Source: Pseudomonadales bacterium
GTDB taxonomy: Bacteria; Pseudomonadota; Gammaproteobacteria; Pseudomonadales; DC-out160
Reading direction: 5' to 3'
Assembly: GCA_019090455.1 (NCBI GenBank)
Contig: JAHRWA010000006.1
Coordinates: 1-64,000 of the forward strand
DNA length: 64,000 bases
Of the stretch, positions 1 to 8,919 are shown piece after piece. A model generated the notes under the pieces. The model worked only from the letters and a program-made list of their open reading frames with translations. It was not told the origin of the DNA and searched no databases. Numbering within the stretch: position 1 is the first letter of the stretch; each line of letters opens with the position of its first letter. Made by a program: the position numbers and the translations under genes.

Positions 1-87
1 GTTTGATACCTGTAGTTTGATCAGCGCTTTATCTTATGTTCAGAAACTATTTTTCTCCCAATAAGTCTCTCTACGCAGAAACCAAAT

Positions 88-1290
88 TTAAGTCATTGCC
101 TTATACACCAAACGTTTAAAGTCATGACTAAAGGGATGCCAAAATCCATAAGCTCTCTGAGTAAAAATCAAAGCGGCAATATTTCTTTTAGGGGCAATCC
201 AAGAGTGTGTGCCTGACATACCGCCCCAATGGTATTCACCAATAGCGGCATCAGGCTCACCCTCGGCGGGCGCATTTTTTATGGCAAATCCCAATCCAAA
301 AACACTGTTCTTCATTTTCCACATAGGAAGTTTAATTTCCATTCCGGGCGGTAATTGATTTGTGCGCATCAGCTCCACGGACTCTTTCTTGAGTATTCGT
401 TTACCGTTCCATTCACCGTCTTGGATGATCATTTGAATAAAAGTCGTGTAGTCACCGATGGTGGTCACCAAGCCGCCGCCGCCACAATAGAGGGTCTTGG
501 GTTCAAGAATATTGCCTATCATGAGATCAGGACATTGTGCTAAACCCGGAGCCATAGGGTCTGCCATATTAACCGGAGCATAATGAGTGGTGACCCGATC
601 ATGATTTTCTTTTTGTACGTAAAAGTCGGTATCCACCATTTGCAGCGGCTCGAAAATCCGTTCCTTTAAAAATTCCACAAAACTCTTGCCAGACCAAATC
701 TCGACTAACCTGGCGAGCACATCAATCGCGACGCTATACTGCCACTCAGTGCCAGGTTGATAGATCAAAGGCAGCTTTGCTAATTTATCGACCATTTCTG
801 CCAAGTTCGATTCCGACCCCATGACCCGTTGATCTACATACACTTGATCTACCGGGTTATTCATAAATAAGCCATAGGCGAATCCCGCAGAATGTGTAAA
901 CAATTGACGAATGGTCGCGGGCGTTTTCAGTGCCTCGGTATCATCCAACTCTTTAGCGCCTTTGCGTAGCACCTTTAGATCTTTAAACTGCGGAATATAC
1001 TTCTCTACTAGGTCATCCAACTGAAATACGCCATCGTCGTAAAGAATCATGGCAGCGGCGGAGGTGACTATTTTTGTATTGGAATAAGCGCGGAATATCG
1101 CATCATCGATCATGGGTCTTTTCGATTCGATGTCCATATAACCCCAGGTTTTAAAATCGACAATATCGGTCCCTTCTAAAATGACAGCCGATAGACCGCT
1201 TAATAAGTTTTTATCCACGTATTGCTGCATGGCATCGTGAACTTCACTAAAATCATAATTTGATGGCTTTACCGTAAGAGTCTTGATAAT
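88..1290 (-). CDS. Serine beta-lactamase-like hydrolase/esterase
   Basis: This is a class C beta-lactamase/DD-peptidase-fold serine hydrolase, most likely an esterase rather than a resistance enzyme. Counting from the ATG at 1230, an S-N-T-K motif (S50, K53) gives the SxxK nucleophile. Y-S-V near residue 165 is in the place of the usual YxN, and a C-terminal H-W-G-G stands for the third motif. The first ATG lacks a good ribosome site. The frame stays open upstream and encodes sequence of the kind that normally precedes the family's Q-x-Y-V-D start. A strong GGGAGG (1296-1301) sits 5 nt before an ATT codon at 1288-1290 and 8 nt before an ATC. I therefore extend the gene to 1290; the conservative start is 1230. 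No signal peptide is evident. Substrate unknown. Confidence 0.8.
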   Translation of the reverse strand: MIKTLTVKPSNYDFSEVHDAMQQYVDKNLLSGLSAVILEGTDIVDFKTWGYMDIESKRPMIDDAIFRAYSNTKIVTSAAAMILYDDGVFQLDDLVEKYIPQFKDLKVLRKGAKELDDTEALKTPATIRQLFTHSAGFAYGLFMNNPVDQVYVDQRVMGSESNLAEMVDKLAKLPLIYQPGTEWQYSVAIDVLARLVEIWSGKSFVEFLKERIFEPLQMVDTDFYVQKENHDRVTTHYAPVNMADPMAPGLAQCPDLMIGNILEPKTLYCGGGGLVTTIGDYTTFIQMIIQDGEWNGKRILKKESVELMRTNQLPPGMEIKLPMWKMKNSVFGLGFAIKNAPAEGEPDAAIGEYHWGGMSGTHSWIAPKRNIAALIFTQRAYGFWHPFSHDFKRLVYKAMT

Positions 1291-1479
1291 AAATTCCTCC
1301 CTAATCTATGTCGTTACACAGGCATACCCAAACCTCAACTCTACCACATAAGACCGTGAAGGAAAGTGCTGGCCGGAATACCGATGTGTTACAGTATACT
1401 GAGGTTTAACAGACTATAATCACCTGATACTCAATCGCTCACGGATCATGTTGAATACATTGCTTAGAGGAGAATATGA

Positions 1480-2394
1480 ATGCCGAAGATTGCCGTTATT
1501 GGTGATGTCCATTCCTTTTGGACTGATTTTGATATCCAGTATTTCAACAACTCTGATTATGAGTATCTCTTATTTACAGGTGATCTACCCCGGTTTTTTG
1601 GTGGCATTTCAGACGCAAAAAAATTAGCACGCCTTTCAAAACCCGTATTTGTCATTCCGGGAAATCATGACGGCAGCAACCTCAAACAGTTTATGGCCGA
1701 ATTAAAAAACAAACCGATGCTGAGCCACTTGTTCGGCCGTGGCCAAGACAAGATGATGAAGTCCTACGACGATGCCCTGGGCATGGCAACTCTATCAGGT
1801 TACAGCACACATCCCCTGCCTGAATTCGGGCCCGATGTCAGCCTCATTGCAGCAAGACCTCACTCAATGGGAGGCGACAGACTTTATTTTCAATCCTATC
1901 TCAAACGCCAATTCCAAGTTTCAACCATTGAGGAGTCCATCATGCGGCTCAAAAAAATAGTTGATGAATCTGCACAGAACATTATTTTTCTGGCACACAA
2001 TGGACCGCGAGGCCTAGGAGACAAAGCTTCCGATATCTGGGGATGCGACTTCAATACAGCCTATGGCGATTTTGGCGATGAAGATTTAAGAGTGGCAGTT
2101 GAATATGCCAAGGGACAAGGAAAACGAGTATTAGCGGTCATCGCAGGTCATATGCACCAGAGGCTGAAAAAGACAAAACAGCGACGACAGTGGTTTATTT
2201 TCAAAAATGGTATTTCTTATATAAACGCAGCTCACGTACCGCGCATTTTTAATCACAATGAAAAAAAATGGCATCATCACATATCTCTTCAGTTTGAAAA
2301 AGAGCAATTGCAAGTATCAGAAGTGTTGGTAACACCACAGGGTGAGGTACGAACACAAATCATGGAAAGATCGGAACTAGACTATTCCACCTAA
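1480..2394 (+). CDS. Calcineurin-like metallophosphoesterase
   Basis: This 304-residue cytoplasmic protein belongs to the binuclear-metal calcineurin-like phosphoesterase superfamily. The metal-binding blocks appear in order: G-D-V-H (D9, H11), G-D (34-35), G-N-H-D (61-64), an H-N-G block near 172 and G-H-M-H near 224. The start is supported by AGAGGAG 7 nt upstream. An out-of-frame ATG lies 4 nt before it. The gene converges on the TVP38-like gene with only 6 nt between the ends and no clear terminator. The superfamily includes phosphodiesterases, nucleotidases and nucleases, and nothing here fixes the substrate. Confidence 0.85.
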   Translation: MPKIAVIGDVHSFWTDFDIQYFNNSDYEYLLFTGDLPRFFGGISDAKKLARLSKPVFVIPGNHDGSNLKQFMAELKNKPMLSHLFGRGQDKMMKSYDDALGMATLSGYSTHPLPEFGPDVSLIAARPHSMGGDRLYFQSYLKRQFQVSTIEESIMRLKKIVDESAQNIIFLAHNGPRGLGDKASDIWGCDFNTAYGDFGDEDLRVAVEYAKGQGKRVLAVIAGHMHQRLKKTKQRRQWFIFKNGISYINAAHVPRIFNHNEKKWHHHISLQFEKEQLQVSEVLVTPQGEVRTQIMERSELDYST

Positions 2395-2400
2395 GCCCAA

Positions 2401-3192
2401 TTAATCAGCGTTTTTTTTACTAAAATGATAATGATCCATCAATTTCAAAAGTAGCATTAAACCTAGACTCACCAAGGCAGGAACGGCCAGCTCCCAATAA
2501 TAATCACTTATCTTCTGCCCCCCTTTCGCCAGCGCATTAAAAATCGTACCGCCTAGCCACGCGGTCATGATTGTCTGGGGCAGTCCACCGATTAAAGTTC
2601 CTAAAAAATAATCTCGATAGTTCAACTTCATAACGCTTAAAAACCAATTCATAGGCGGAAAGGCATAGAGAAATAATCTCAAATATATGACGGTAATCAG
2701 GCCCCTCTCTTCGAATCGCTGCTCAAGCCGATCGATCGAACGACCAAAGAATTGGTAAACGAAATCACGACCTAACTTTTTACCGATAAAAAAAATGCAT
2801 GTCATCGAAACATTTAACAACAACAGCCCCAACACCATAGAGCCCATAACGCCATATATCGCTGACGCCGCTACCAAAATAATTAAGGTGGGGACATTTA
2901 GTATAATCGCACCAATACCTCCCATCAAAAATAGAGCCACCCCCAGTGGACCGTATTCGCTGGACAGCCCCCTAACCCGTACTACGAGATCCCCTACTCC
3001 GGCCAAACTTGATATCTCACCCAATTCAAAAACCTGGTAAAGAAAATAGGTGGTGGCAATGAGCATCGCCAAAAACATAAATTTAAAAGTTGTAATCCAA
3101 CGTCGATCAATAGAACCCACTTCATGGCTAGTCTTACTAATGACATTACCGCTGACATTAGCGCCTATATTATTCTCCAAGTCGCTACTCAT
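2401..3192 (-). CDS. TVP38/TMEM64-like (DedA-superfamily) membrane protein
   Basis: An inner-membrane protein of 263 residues with about six hydrophobic segments. Its central segment has the pattern of the TVP38/TMEM64 (SNARE-associated, DedA-related) family: a G-x-x-x-G-rich helix, F-x-x-R-x-G-R-D-like and Y-L-R-L-F-L-Y-A-F-P-P stretches, then a G-x-x-P-x-T motif. Family members are proposed to move or scramble lipids. The first 30 residues are polar. Its start overlaps the end of the upstream sulfotransferase gene by 8 nt, so the two are almost certainly translated from one message. That coupling suggests a role with the product of the sulfotransferase, which is inference. Confidence 0.85.
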   Translation of the reverse strand: MSSDLENNIGANVSGNVISKTSHEVGSIDRRWITTFKFMFLAMLIATTYFLYQVFELGEISSLAGVGDLVVRVRGLSSEYGPLGVALFLMGGIGAIILNVPTLIILVAASAIYGVMGSMVLGLLLLNVSMTCIFFIGKKLGRDFVYQFFGRSIDRLEQRFEERGLITVIYLRLFLYAFPPMNWFLSVMKLNYRDYFLGTLIGGLPQTIMTAWLGGTIFNALAKGGQKISDYYWELAVPALVSLGLMLLLKLMDHYHFSKKNAD

Positions 3193-4495
3193 AATTACTC
3201 TCCTCTAAAGAAGGTGTGGTCTTAGCATTAACACTGCCCGTAATGAGCCCCGGCAACCGATAGTCCACATCCTCCACGACCTCATGAAGATGAACCGCTC
3301 GAGTTATCAACCTTTCATCCAATCCAGTCAACACATACTCATCTAAGCTCGCCAAATCAGAACCTTGTTGCGAGTCTTTCAGCAGTGTCATTGCCATTTT
3401 CTCTTTTGAATTCTGATTTATCGAGGGCAAATTTAACCGCATCAAAAGTATCGACACAACTTCAATCGGATTTTTTTGGAGTTCTTCATATCGTAAAATG
3501 GCATCGAAAAATGATGGGGAGTGCGCGGTAATTTTAAACACTTTGTCTAACCCTGAAAGCCATGCCAACGTAAAGACCCCCGTCCCCGTACCAATACCGA
3601 CCTTCATAAACCTGAGCTGTGTACTGAGCGGTGCCATGACTTTTATCACAGAGCGTAAAAACGGAATCAGATTCAGCAAACCAATGGGGATATGATTTAA
3701 CAAAGGAAAATACTTTGAATTGAGAATTTGAGATAACTGTATGAGCGGATGACTTCGCAACACGGAACAAAATGAATTGACGGTCTCCATTCCATTTCGA
3801 TAAAGAAATAGTTTTCGCGCATTCGGGAAGATCGCTTGTATCATTTCCGCTGACTCATTGCATTGGCTGCGTAGTTTCAATACCACTTTTCCAGTGGGAT
3901 AACGTACCCGAACATAAGCTAATAACAACACACTCAAATCATAAGTGACGCTTTGCAACGCCTCAATGACCTCTGTGCTTTGTCGCTGAACTAAGAAAGG
4001 CAATTGAGTAAAGTAGTCAGGTTCTGAGACCGTCACGACTCCAGCACAATCTCCTAGCAATTGACCCAATAGCGTCGAACCGCAACGGCCGGTGCTAAAC
4101 AAAAATAGTAGTGCATCAAATTGCCCATCAATTTGTTGCTTATCATCAACCTGTTGTTGACTGAGCTGTCCTTGATTTAGGAATAGAGCACGACCCTGGC
4201 TAACGGCTTGATGCAGCTCATCGAACGAGGCGCGAATAATTTTATTGCCATGTAAACGCTGCCCTTCATACAAAAAGGGCTTACAGGTAAGAAGATCAAC
4301 TTCTCGACTCGTTTCTACCAACAGCACTTCTCTACGAGGAAGATCAATACAATAAGGCGTTAATCTACCCACATGCTGATCTATATACTCAGTCAAGCCA
4401 ACGGCTCTCAATGCCCTGAGTTTGAAATCAGAGGGTGCCACAATACTGGCAATGGCCAATTTTCTACGAGACTTAATAGCAAACTCTTCTGCCAT
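3185..4495 (-). CDS. Sulfotransferase-family protein (PAPS-dependent)
   Basis: A 436-residue protein with a 5'-phosphosulfate-binding P-loop, S-T-G-R-C-G-S-T at 134-141. Further on, L-Y-R-N-G-M-E-T-V near residue 235 resembles the 3'-phosphate loop (Y-R-x-G-x-x-x-V). These are hallmarks of PAPS-dependent sulfotransferases. The first 120 residues are an extra N-terminal region I do not recognise. There is no signal peptide or membrane segment, so it acts in the cytosol. It is first in a two-gene operon with the TVP38-like membrane protein and is divergent from a UGT-type glycosyltransferase 160 nt away. A sulfated glycolipid or polysaccharide is a reasonable guess for the acceptor, but nothing in the sequence proves it. 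Confidence 0.75.
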   Translation of the reverse strand: MAEEFAIKSRRKLAIASIVAPSDFKLRALRAVGLTEYIDQHVGRLTPYCIDLPRREVLLVETSREVDLLTCKPFLYEGQRLHGNKIIRASFDELHQAVSQGRALFLNQGQLSQQQVDDKQQIDGQFDALLFLFSTGRCGSTLLGQLLGDCAGVVTVSEPDYFTQLPFLVQRQSTEVIEALQSVTYDLSVLLLAYVRVRYPTGKVVLKLRSQCNESAEMIQAIFPNARKLFLYRNGMETVNSFCSVLRSHPLIQLSQILNSKYFPLLNHIPIGLLNLIPFLRSVIKVMAPLSTQLRFMKVGIGTGTGVFTLAWLSGLDKVFKITAHSPSFFDAILRYEELQKNPIEVVSILLMRLNLPSINQNSKEKMAMTLLKDSQQGSDLASLDEYVLTGLDERLITRAVHLHEVVEDVDYRLPGLITGSVNAKTTPSLEESNYE

Positions 4496-4600
4496 AACGC
4501 AACTACCCCCCTGGTCTCATCACATTTCGAATCTTCGCGAAAACAACTCTTACAATATGAAATCTATTATGCTTCAATTTGAGCATGTTACCCACACCTC

Positions 4601-4641
4601 TAATCCTATCCAACTACTAACTAATCCTATACAACTACTAA
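4601..4641. repeat. Two-copy 21-nt direct repeat
   Basis: Two near-identical 20-nt copies (4601-4620 and 4622-4641, one mismatch, period 21) lie just before the glycosyltransferase start, in the divergent promoter region. They could be tandem operator half-sites or a simple duplication. Confidence 0.85.
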
Positions 4642-4655
4642 TCGGGTGAAACACT

Positions 4656-5933
4656 ATGGCCAAAGTCGTTTTTTTTAATCTGCCGGGAGCGAGTGGTCAT
4701 GTAAACCCAGCGATAGGTATCGTTGAGGCTCTCATCGAAAATGGGGAAGAAGTCATCTTTTACGCCGGGGAAGAATTTCGCGAACGCTTTACGGAAATGG
4801 GTGCCGAGTTTCGTTCCTATCGAAAGTGGACAGAACATGAGATCACTGACGAAATTACCCATGACCTTCTACCCATTGTTCTTGCTCAATTCCATATGAT
4901 GATAGACATCATTAACCCCTTGTTAGAACTCACCAAAGAAGATGCACCCGATTACATTATGTATGACTCAGTTTGTATCTGGGGCAAGTTTATATCCCAA
5001 TCTCTCGGAGTTCCCAGTATTTCATGTATCACAATGATTGTGAGCCACCCCTTAATTTTGATCACCGACTGGCGTATTAGTTTAAAGGTGATGAAAGCAG
5101 TGATTACGGGAATGCCTCATACACCCTGGGCAAGGCGCGTATTAAAAGAGACCGTTGAATCACTAGGATTGGAATTTCCCGGCGCTTTTTATTATATGTT
5201 TGATTTTTTTGCCTCCATTGGTGACTTAAATATTATCTACAACGCCCGTAAATTTCAGCCCTACGCCAATAGTTTGGTAGGGGAATTCAAATACATTGGT
5301 ACGAGTTTTCGTGAAAATCGAGACACCAGTGATTTTGATCTTTCCACTTATAAAAGAAGCAAGCTCGTATACATTTCCATGGGTACCATTAATTTCGGCA
5401 CGGAAAGCTTCTATCGACTTTGTTTTGAAGCCTTCGGCAATCTAGATCTGGATGTGATTTTATCGGTAGGAACAACTACCGACATTGCATCGCTGGGTGC
5501 AATACCTAACAACTTCACCGTACGTAATTCAGTTCCACAGTTAGAGATATTGAAACAGGCCGACCTTTTTATTAGTCACGGGGGTATGAACAGCATCAAC
5601 GAGTCGCTTTACTACGGCGTCCCAATGGTTATCGTACCGCAACAATTTGAACAAAATTATAACGCACGTCGTATGGCAAAATTAGGGGTAGCGACAATGC
5701 TCAACACAAAGAAGTTATCTCTGAAAAAATTACGACATGCAGCTGATCTCGTTATCGAAAATCCTGAATACAAACAAAAAGCACTCACTGCTGGAAATAT
5801 TCTTAAAGAATCCGGCGGCATCCCAGCAGCGCTAGGTGCCATACTGGACCTACTCAAGAAAAAAAATATTCAGTCTCAATGGAGCTCACGAAAACCCAAC
5901 AAGAACCTCTCTAGTTCTAGTTCTAGTTTATAA
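4656..5933 (+). CDS. UGT/MGT-type GT-B glycosyltransferase
   Basis: A 425-residue GT-B glycosyltransferase resembling UDP-glucuronosyl/macrolide glycosyltransferases (GT1). The N-terminal G-x-S-G-H-V-N-P (11-18) marks the acceptor domain. The donor domain carries S-H-G-G-M-N-S (H308) followed by Y-G-V-P-M-V and Q-F-E-Q-N-Y-N-A, the usual sugar-nucleotide signature. Enzymes of this family glycosylate small hydrophobic acceptors such as sterols, carotenoids, polyketides and lipids. The C-terminus ends in a poly-serine tail encoded by a CTAGTT hexamer repeat. The gene converges on the SDR, and the two stop codons overlap within TTATAA. It is divergent from the sulfotransferase, so the neighbourhood may tailor a glycolipid (inference). 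Confidence 0.85.
   Translation: MAKVVFFNLPGASGHVNPAIGIVEALIENGEEVIFYAGEEFRERFTEMGAEFRSYRKWTEHEITDEITHDLLPIVLAQFHMMIDIINPLLELTKEDAPDYIMYDSVCIWGKFISQSLGVPSISCITMIVSHPLILITDWRISLKVMKAVITGMPHTPWARRVLKETVESLGLEFPGAFYYMFDFFASIGDLNIIYNARKFQPYANSLVGEFKYIGTSFRENRDTSDFDLSTYKRSKLVYISMGTINFGTESFYRLCFEAFGNLDLDVILSVGTTTDIASLGAIPNNFTVRNSVPQLEILKQADLFISHGGMNSINESLYYGVPMVIVPQQFEQNYNARRMAKLGVATMLNTKKLSLKKLRHAADLVIENPEYKQKALTAGNILKESGGIPAALGAILDLLKKKNIQSQWSSRKPNKNLSSSSSSL
5911..5928. repeat. CTAGTT x3 hexamer at a gene 3' end
   Basis: Three perfect CTAGTT copies encode the Ser-rich tail of the glycosyltransferase directly before its stop codon. This is likely a slippage product. Confidence 0.9.
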
Positions 5934-6806
5934 ATACTCTACTGCAACATCGGCACCAGGCGCTTTGGAATCAACCAAAGATTGTGAATGAGCAGACCAC
6001 TCAAAACCCTGACGAATTTTATCAAACCGGCGTTCAACCGCTTTGAGCATTCGAGGATCGGTAAACAGATAAAATTGATTTTGCAGTATTCCCTCAAGCA
6101 CCAACCTACCTACAACATCGGGGTCTAGACCTAACTCAAGAAATTGAGCCATATCATCACCTGGTATCGCCGGTTTGTCCCCAGAACTACCGAATTCCTC
6201 AGGGCGGTGTTTAGCCGCATCAATGATATTGGTAGACACCGCACCAGGGCACAAGACCGACACGCCGATATCTGTGCCTTTTAATTCGCTTTTAAGTACT
6301 TCACTCATAATAACGACGGCGAATTTACTGGCATTGTAAGGTGCCCACCCTGGCCCCGCATTCACCATCCCCGCCATTGAAAAGGTAGACATGATATGCC
6401 CCTCTTCACCATGCAATTTGATTTTAGGTAAGAAGGCAGAAATTCCATATTGCACGCCCAATTGATTAACCCCGATAACCCAATCCCAATCTTGTTGAGA
6501 AAGCTCTTCATAAGTTCCCCCAACATTGATACCCGCGTTATTACACAACACATGCACTTTACCGAATCGCTCTATTGTCGCATCCGCCGCCGCAACAACT
6601 TGATCTCTTTGGGTAACATCACAGACAATCGTGCCCACATCGATTTTATTAGCCTTAAACTCCTTTTCCACTTCAGCCAATTGTTCTTGGTCTATATCAG
6701 CGAGCATTAACTTCATACCGGCATTGGCAAAGGCTCTCGCCATACCCAAGCCCATACCACTTGCGGCGCCAGTGATAAAAGCCGTTTTCCCTTTCACGTT
6801 TTTCAT
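5928..6806 (-). CDS. Short-chain dehydrogenase/reductase (SDR)
   Basis: A classical SDR of 292 residues. The nucleotide-binding T-G-A-A-S-G-M-G is at 12-19, N-N-A-G at 89-92, a serine in the S140 region, and Y157-x-x-x-K161 completes the catalytic set. D37 follows the second strand, which usually indicates NAD(H) preference. The C-terminal 60 residues are longer than in FabG-type enzymes. The family acts on alcohols and ketones, including steroids and lipids; the substrate is unknown. The start has AGGG 8 nt upstream. The 5' leader contains a five-copy hexamer repeat and a four-codon out-of-frame ORF (ATG TTC CAA TGA) that overlaps the start codon. Confidence 0.9.
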   Translation of the reverse strand: MKNVKGKTAFITGAASGMGLGMARAFANAGMKLMLADIDQEQLAEVEKEFKANKIDVGTIVCDVTQRDQVVAAADATIERFGKVHVLCNNAGINVGGTYEELSQQDWDWVIGVNQLGVQYGISAFLPKIKLHGEEGHIMSTFSMAGMVNAGPGWAPYNASKFAVVIMSEVLKSELKGTDIGVSVLCPGAVSTNIIDAAKHRPEEFGSSGDKPAIPGDDMAQFLELGLDPDVVGRLVLEGILQNQFYLFTDPRMLKAVERRFDKIRQGFEWSAHSQSLVDSKAPGADVAVEYL

Positions 6807-6818
6807 TGGAACATCCCT

Positions 6819-6850
<32 letters not shown>

Positions 6851-7069
6851 TTATTAGAGCTTCGTGTTTATGAGTTCTCCTTTAAAAGTAACATCTCGAG
6901 ACTCAACATTAAAACGTACTTATTATTTTTCTGGGAGGTACTGAGGGTATTGCGATTCCAACGTCGAATTGGAATTAATATCAAAGTTAGCTTTTAGGTA
7001 GGACGATAGGGGGGATGAGAAACTGGCATTACTTTAGAGGGCAACAATTCTCAAAGGACAAAAACAAAA

Positions 7070-7096
7070 ATGCCCCGAATAAACGAGGCATTTTAG
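7070..7096 (-). terminator. Rho-independent terminator of tRNA-Lys
   Basis: AAATGCC and GGCATTT arms flank a 12-nt loop. On the minus strand the stem is followed by TTTTTGTTTTTG. It lies 25 nt past the tRNA 3' end. Confidence 0.75.
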
Positions 7097-7120
7097 CTAC
7101 TAATTTAAATTAGTACGATA

Positions 7121-7196
7121 TGGTGGGTCGTGCTGGATTCGAACCAGCGACCAATTGGTTAAAAGCCAACTGCTCTACCAGCTGAGCTAACGACCC
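7121..7196 (-). tRNA. tRNA-Lys (UUU)
   Basis: A 76-nt cloverleaf with the CCA end encoded. The acceptor stem GGGTCGT pairs with ACGACCC. The anticodon loop C-T-T-T-T-A-A gives anticodon TTT. The T-arm contains GGTTCGAATCC. The gene follows queC on the same strand side, as in Pseudomonas relatives. Confidence 0.98.
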
Positions 7197-7210
7197 CGAA
7201 AGAGCGGCAT

Positions 7211-7238
7211 ATAATACGGTTTTCAGCATAAATGACAA
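7211..7238 (-). promoter_or_regulatory. Sigma70-type promoter of tRNA-Lys
   Basis: On the minus strand, TTGTCA (7233-7238) and TATTAT (7211-7216) are 16 nt apart. A GC-rich discriminator follows and the tRNA starts about 15 nt below the -10 box. Confidence 0.7.
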
Positions 7239-7345
7239 GTGATTTTTTCATTTTTTCAAGTTTATTAATTACCGTTAAAATTTTATTTAAATCAATACTT
7301 AATCTAGCAGTTTAATCCATTATTGCTACAACAATTCCCTCGCAT

Positions 7346-8038
7346 TTATCTGTTTTTTGTGAAGCCAGGGACATACCGAGTTGGATCAGGGATTCCAGCA
7401 TCGTCAAAGCCCTTTTTCCGAAGCAGACAGCTGTCGCAACATCCACAGGCGCGCCCTTTATCATCCGCTTGATAGCAGGAGACAGTTTGCGAATAGTCCA
7501 CCCCTAGAGCGACTCCTCGTTCCACTATCTGCGCTTTAGTTAAATCAATAAGCGGTGTATCGATATTGATGGGCTCGCCCTGTATTGCCACCTGTGTTGC
7601 TAGTTGCGCCAGGGATTGGAATGCACTAATAAATTCGGGTCGACAATCTGGATAACCTGAGTAATCTACTGCGTTGACGCCTATTACAATCGAACTGGCA
7701 TGCAGGACTTCCGCCCAACCCAGCGCTAACGAAAGAAATACCGTATTTCTCGCGGGCACATAGGTTACAGGAACACCTTCCGTGCCCCCCTCGGGAACAG
7801 CGATACCTGGATCGGTAAGTGCTGATCCACCAATTCCGTCTAGTCCAATATGAACTGTTTTGTGCTCCTTAACATTGAATAATTTTGCCATGTTTTTGGC
7901 TGCAACAAGCTCTGCCTGATGCCGCTGCCCGTATTCGAAGCTTAGGGCATACATTTCAAAGCCCTGCTCTGCGGCAATTGCCAGACAGGTTGCTGAATCA
8001 AGCCCACCAGACACTAGAATAACTGCTTTTTTTACCAT
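7346..8038 (-). CDS. queC: 7-cyano-7-deazaguanine synthase QueC
   Basis: QueC converts 7-carboxy-7-deazaguanine, ammonia and ATP to preQ0 in the queuosine tRNA-modification pathway. The 230-residue product starts with the PP-loop S-G-G-L-D-S. Near the C-terminus C-G-C-C-D-S-C, with an earlier cysteine (V-S-C-Y-Q), forms the zinc site, all as in the family. The open frame extends upstream to 8206, but that region overlaps queE in another frame and does not look like QueC. The M-V-K-K start at 8038 fits the family. It lies 31 nt below queE, so both are in one operon. Confidence 0.97.
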   Translation of the reverse strand: MVKKAVILVSGGLDSATCLAIAAEQGFEMYALSFEYGQRHQAELVAAKNMAKLFNVKEHKTVHIGLDGIGGSALTDPGIAVPEGGTEGVPVTYVPARNTVFLSLALGWAEVLHASSIVIGVNAVDYSGYPDCRPEFISAFQSLAQLATQVAIQGEPINIDTPLIDLTKAQIVERGVALGVDYSQTVSCYQADDKGRACGCCDSCLLRKKGFDDAGIPDPTRYVPGFTKNR

Positions 8039-8069
8039 TTTTATCTTGCTCTTCGTACCTTGCTTGGGT

Positions 8070-8714
8070 TCAGACGCCTTCTTTGTCACCCCAAAGAATC
8101 TTGTGTAACTGCAATTGAAACCGTACCTGTAACTTGTCTTCCAACATCCACTCCGCCAACTTCTGCGGATCAAGCTTCTCATGGCTTGGTGAAAATAAAA
8201 CATCACTTACGCGATCGGTAAGATCGTATTGATCAACCTGTAATTTGGCCCAATCATAATCTTGGCGACTACACAGTACGAACTTCACTTGATCATGAGG
8301 CTGTAGGAATTGGATATTGCTGTAAAGATTCCGACTTAATTCACCGGAATCCGGTGTTTTTAAATCCATAACTTTCGAGACTCGGGAATCCACACCAGAT
8401 AGGTCCATGGCCCCACTGGTTTCAAGGGACACCTGCGTAAATTCATCACACAGAGACTCTAATAGCGACAGACACTCTTTTTGCGCTAAAGGCTCGCCAC
8501 CAGTAACACAAATATACTCCGTCTTATATTGACGAACCTCTTCAACAATGTCTGTTAACGACCTAATCTCCCCACCACTAAAGGCATATTCAGTATCGCA
8601 ATAGACACAACGTAAAGGGCAGCCCGTGAGACGTACAAATACAGTTGGAACCCCCACAGTACGCGCTTCGCCCTGAAGGGAATAAAAGATTTCCGTAATG
8701 CGCAGGGATTTCAT
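8070..8714 (-). CDS. queE: 7-carboxy-7-deazaguanine synthase QueE
   Basis: A radical-SAM enzyme of 214 residues that makes 7-carboxy-7-deazaguanine from 6-carboxy-tetrahydropterin, the step before QueC. The cluster cysteines are C32-x3-C36-x2-C39 (G-C-P-L-R-C-V-Y-C). The S-L-Q-G-E-A motif is near the N-terminus and a G-G-E-P motif follows. The C-terminus L-H-K-x-x-W-G is typical of gammaproteobacterial QueE. It sits directly upstream of queC and downstream of the tol-pal genes, as in Pseudomonas. Confidence 0.97.
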   Translation of the reverse strand: MKSLRITEIFYSLQGEARTVGVPTVFVRLTGCPLRCVYCDTEYAFSGGEIRSLTDIVEEVRQYKTEYICVTGGEPLAQKECLSLLESLCDEFTQVSLETSGAMDLSGVDSRVSKVMDLKTPDSGELSRNLYSNIQFLQPHDQVKFVLCSRQDYDWAKLQVDQYDLTDRVSDVLFSPSHEKLDPQKLAEWMLEDKLQVRFQLQLHKILWGDKEGV

Positions 8715-8718
8715 TCCG

Positions 8719-8768
8719 ATATTAGACCTTTTTAGTATTAGACCTTTTAGAGCATTAGAGCATTAGAG
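8719..8768. repeat. Short direct repeats upstream of queE
   Basis: Two copies of ATTAGACCTTTT are followed by two copies of the octamer-like AGAGCATT unit in the cpoB-queE gap. No function is evident. Confidence 0.7.
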
Positions 8769-8919
8769 CAGAGTACTAAAGCCTATTTTAGGCTTAACTC
8801 AATCTAAGATTGTGGATCGCCATTTAACGCGCACAAAATATACAATCTCTGACTAAAAAGCAAAGATTGTTTTTATGTTAGATCATATAGCACGGCATTT
8901 CGTTTGAATTAGGCAGCCC

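Noticed and set aside
88..1290. Antibiotic-resistance beta-lactamase
   Set aside because: The S-x-x-K and H-x-G pattern fits the fold, but Y-S-V replaces YxN, there is no signal peptide, and close relatives are mostly esterases.
8039..8206. N-terminal extension of the queC frame to 8206
   Set aside because: It overlaps the coding end of queE in another frame and does not resemble QueC; the M-V-K-K start fits the family.
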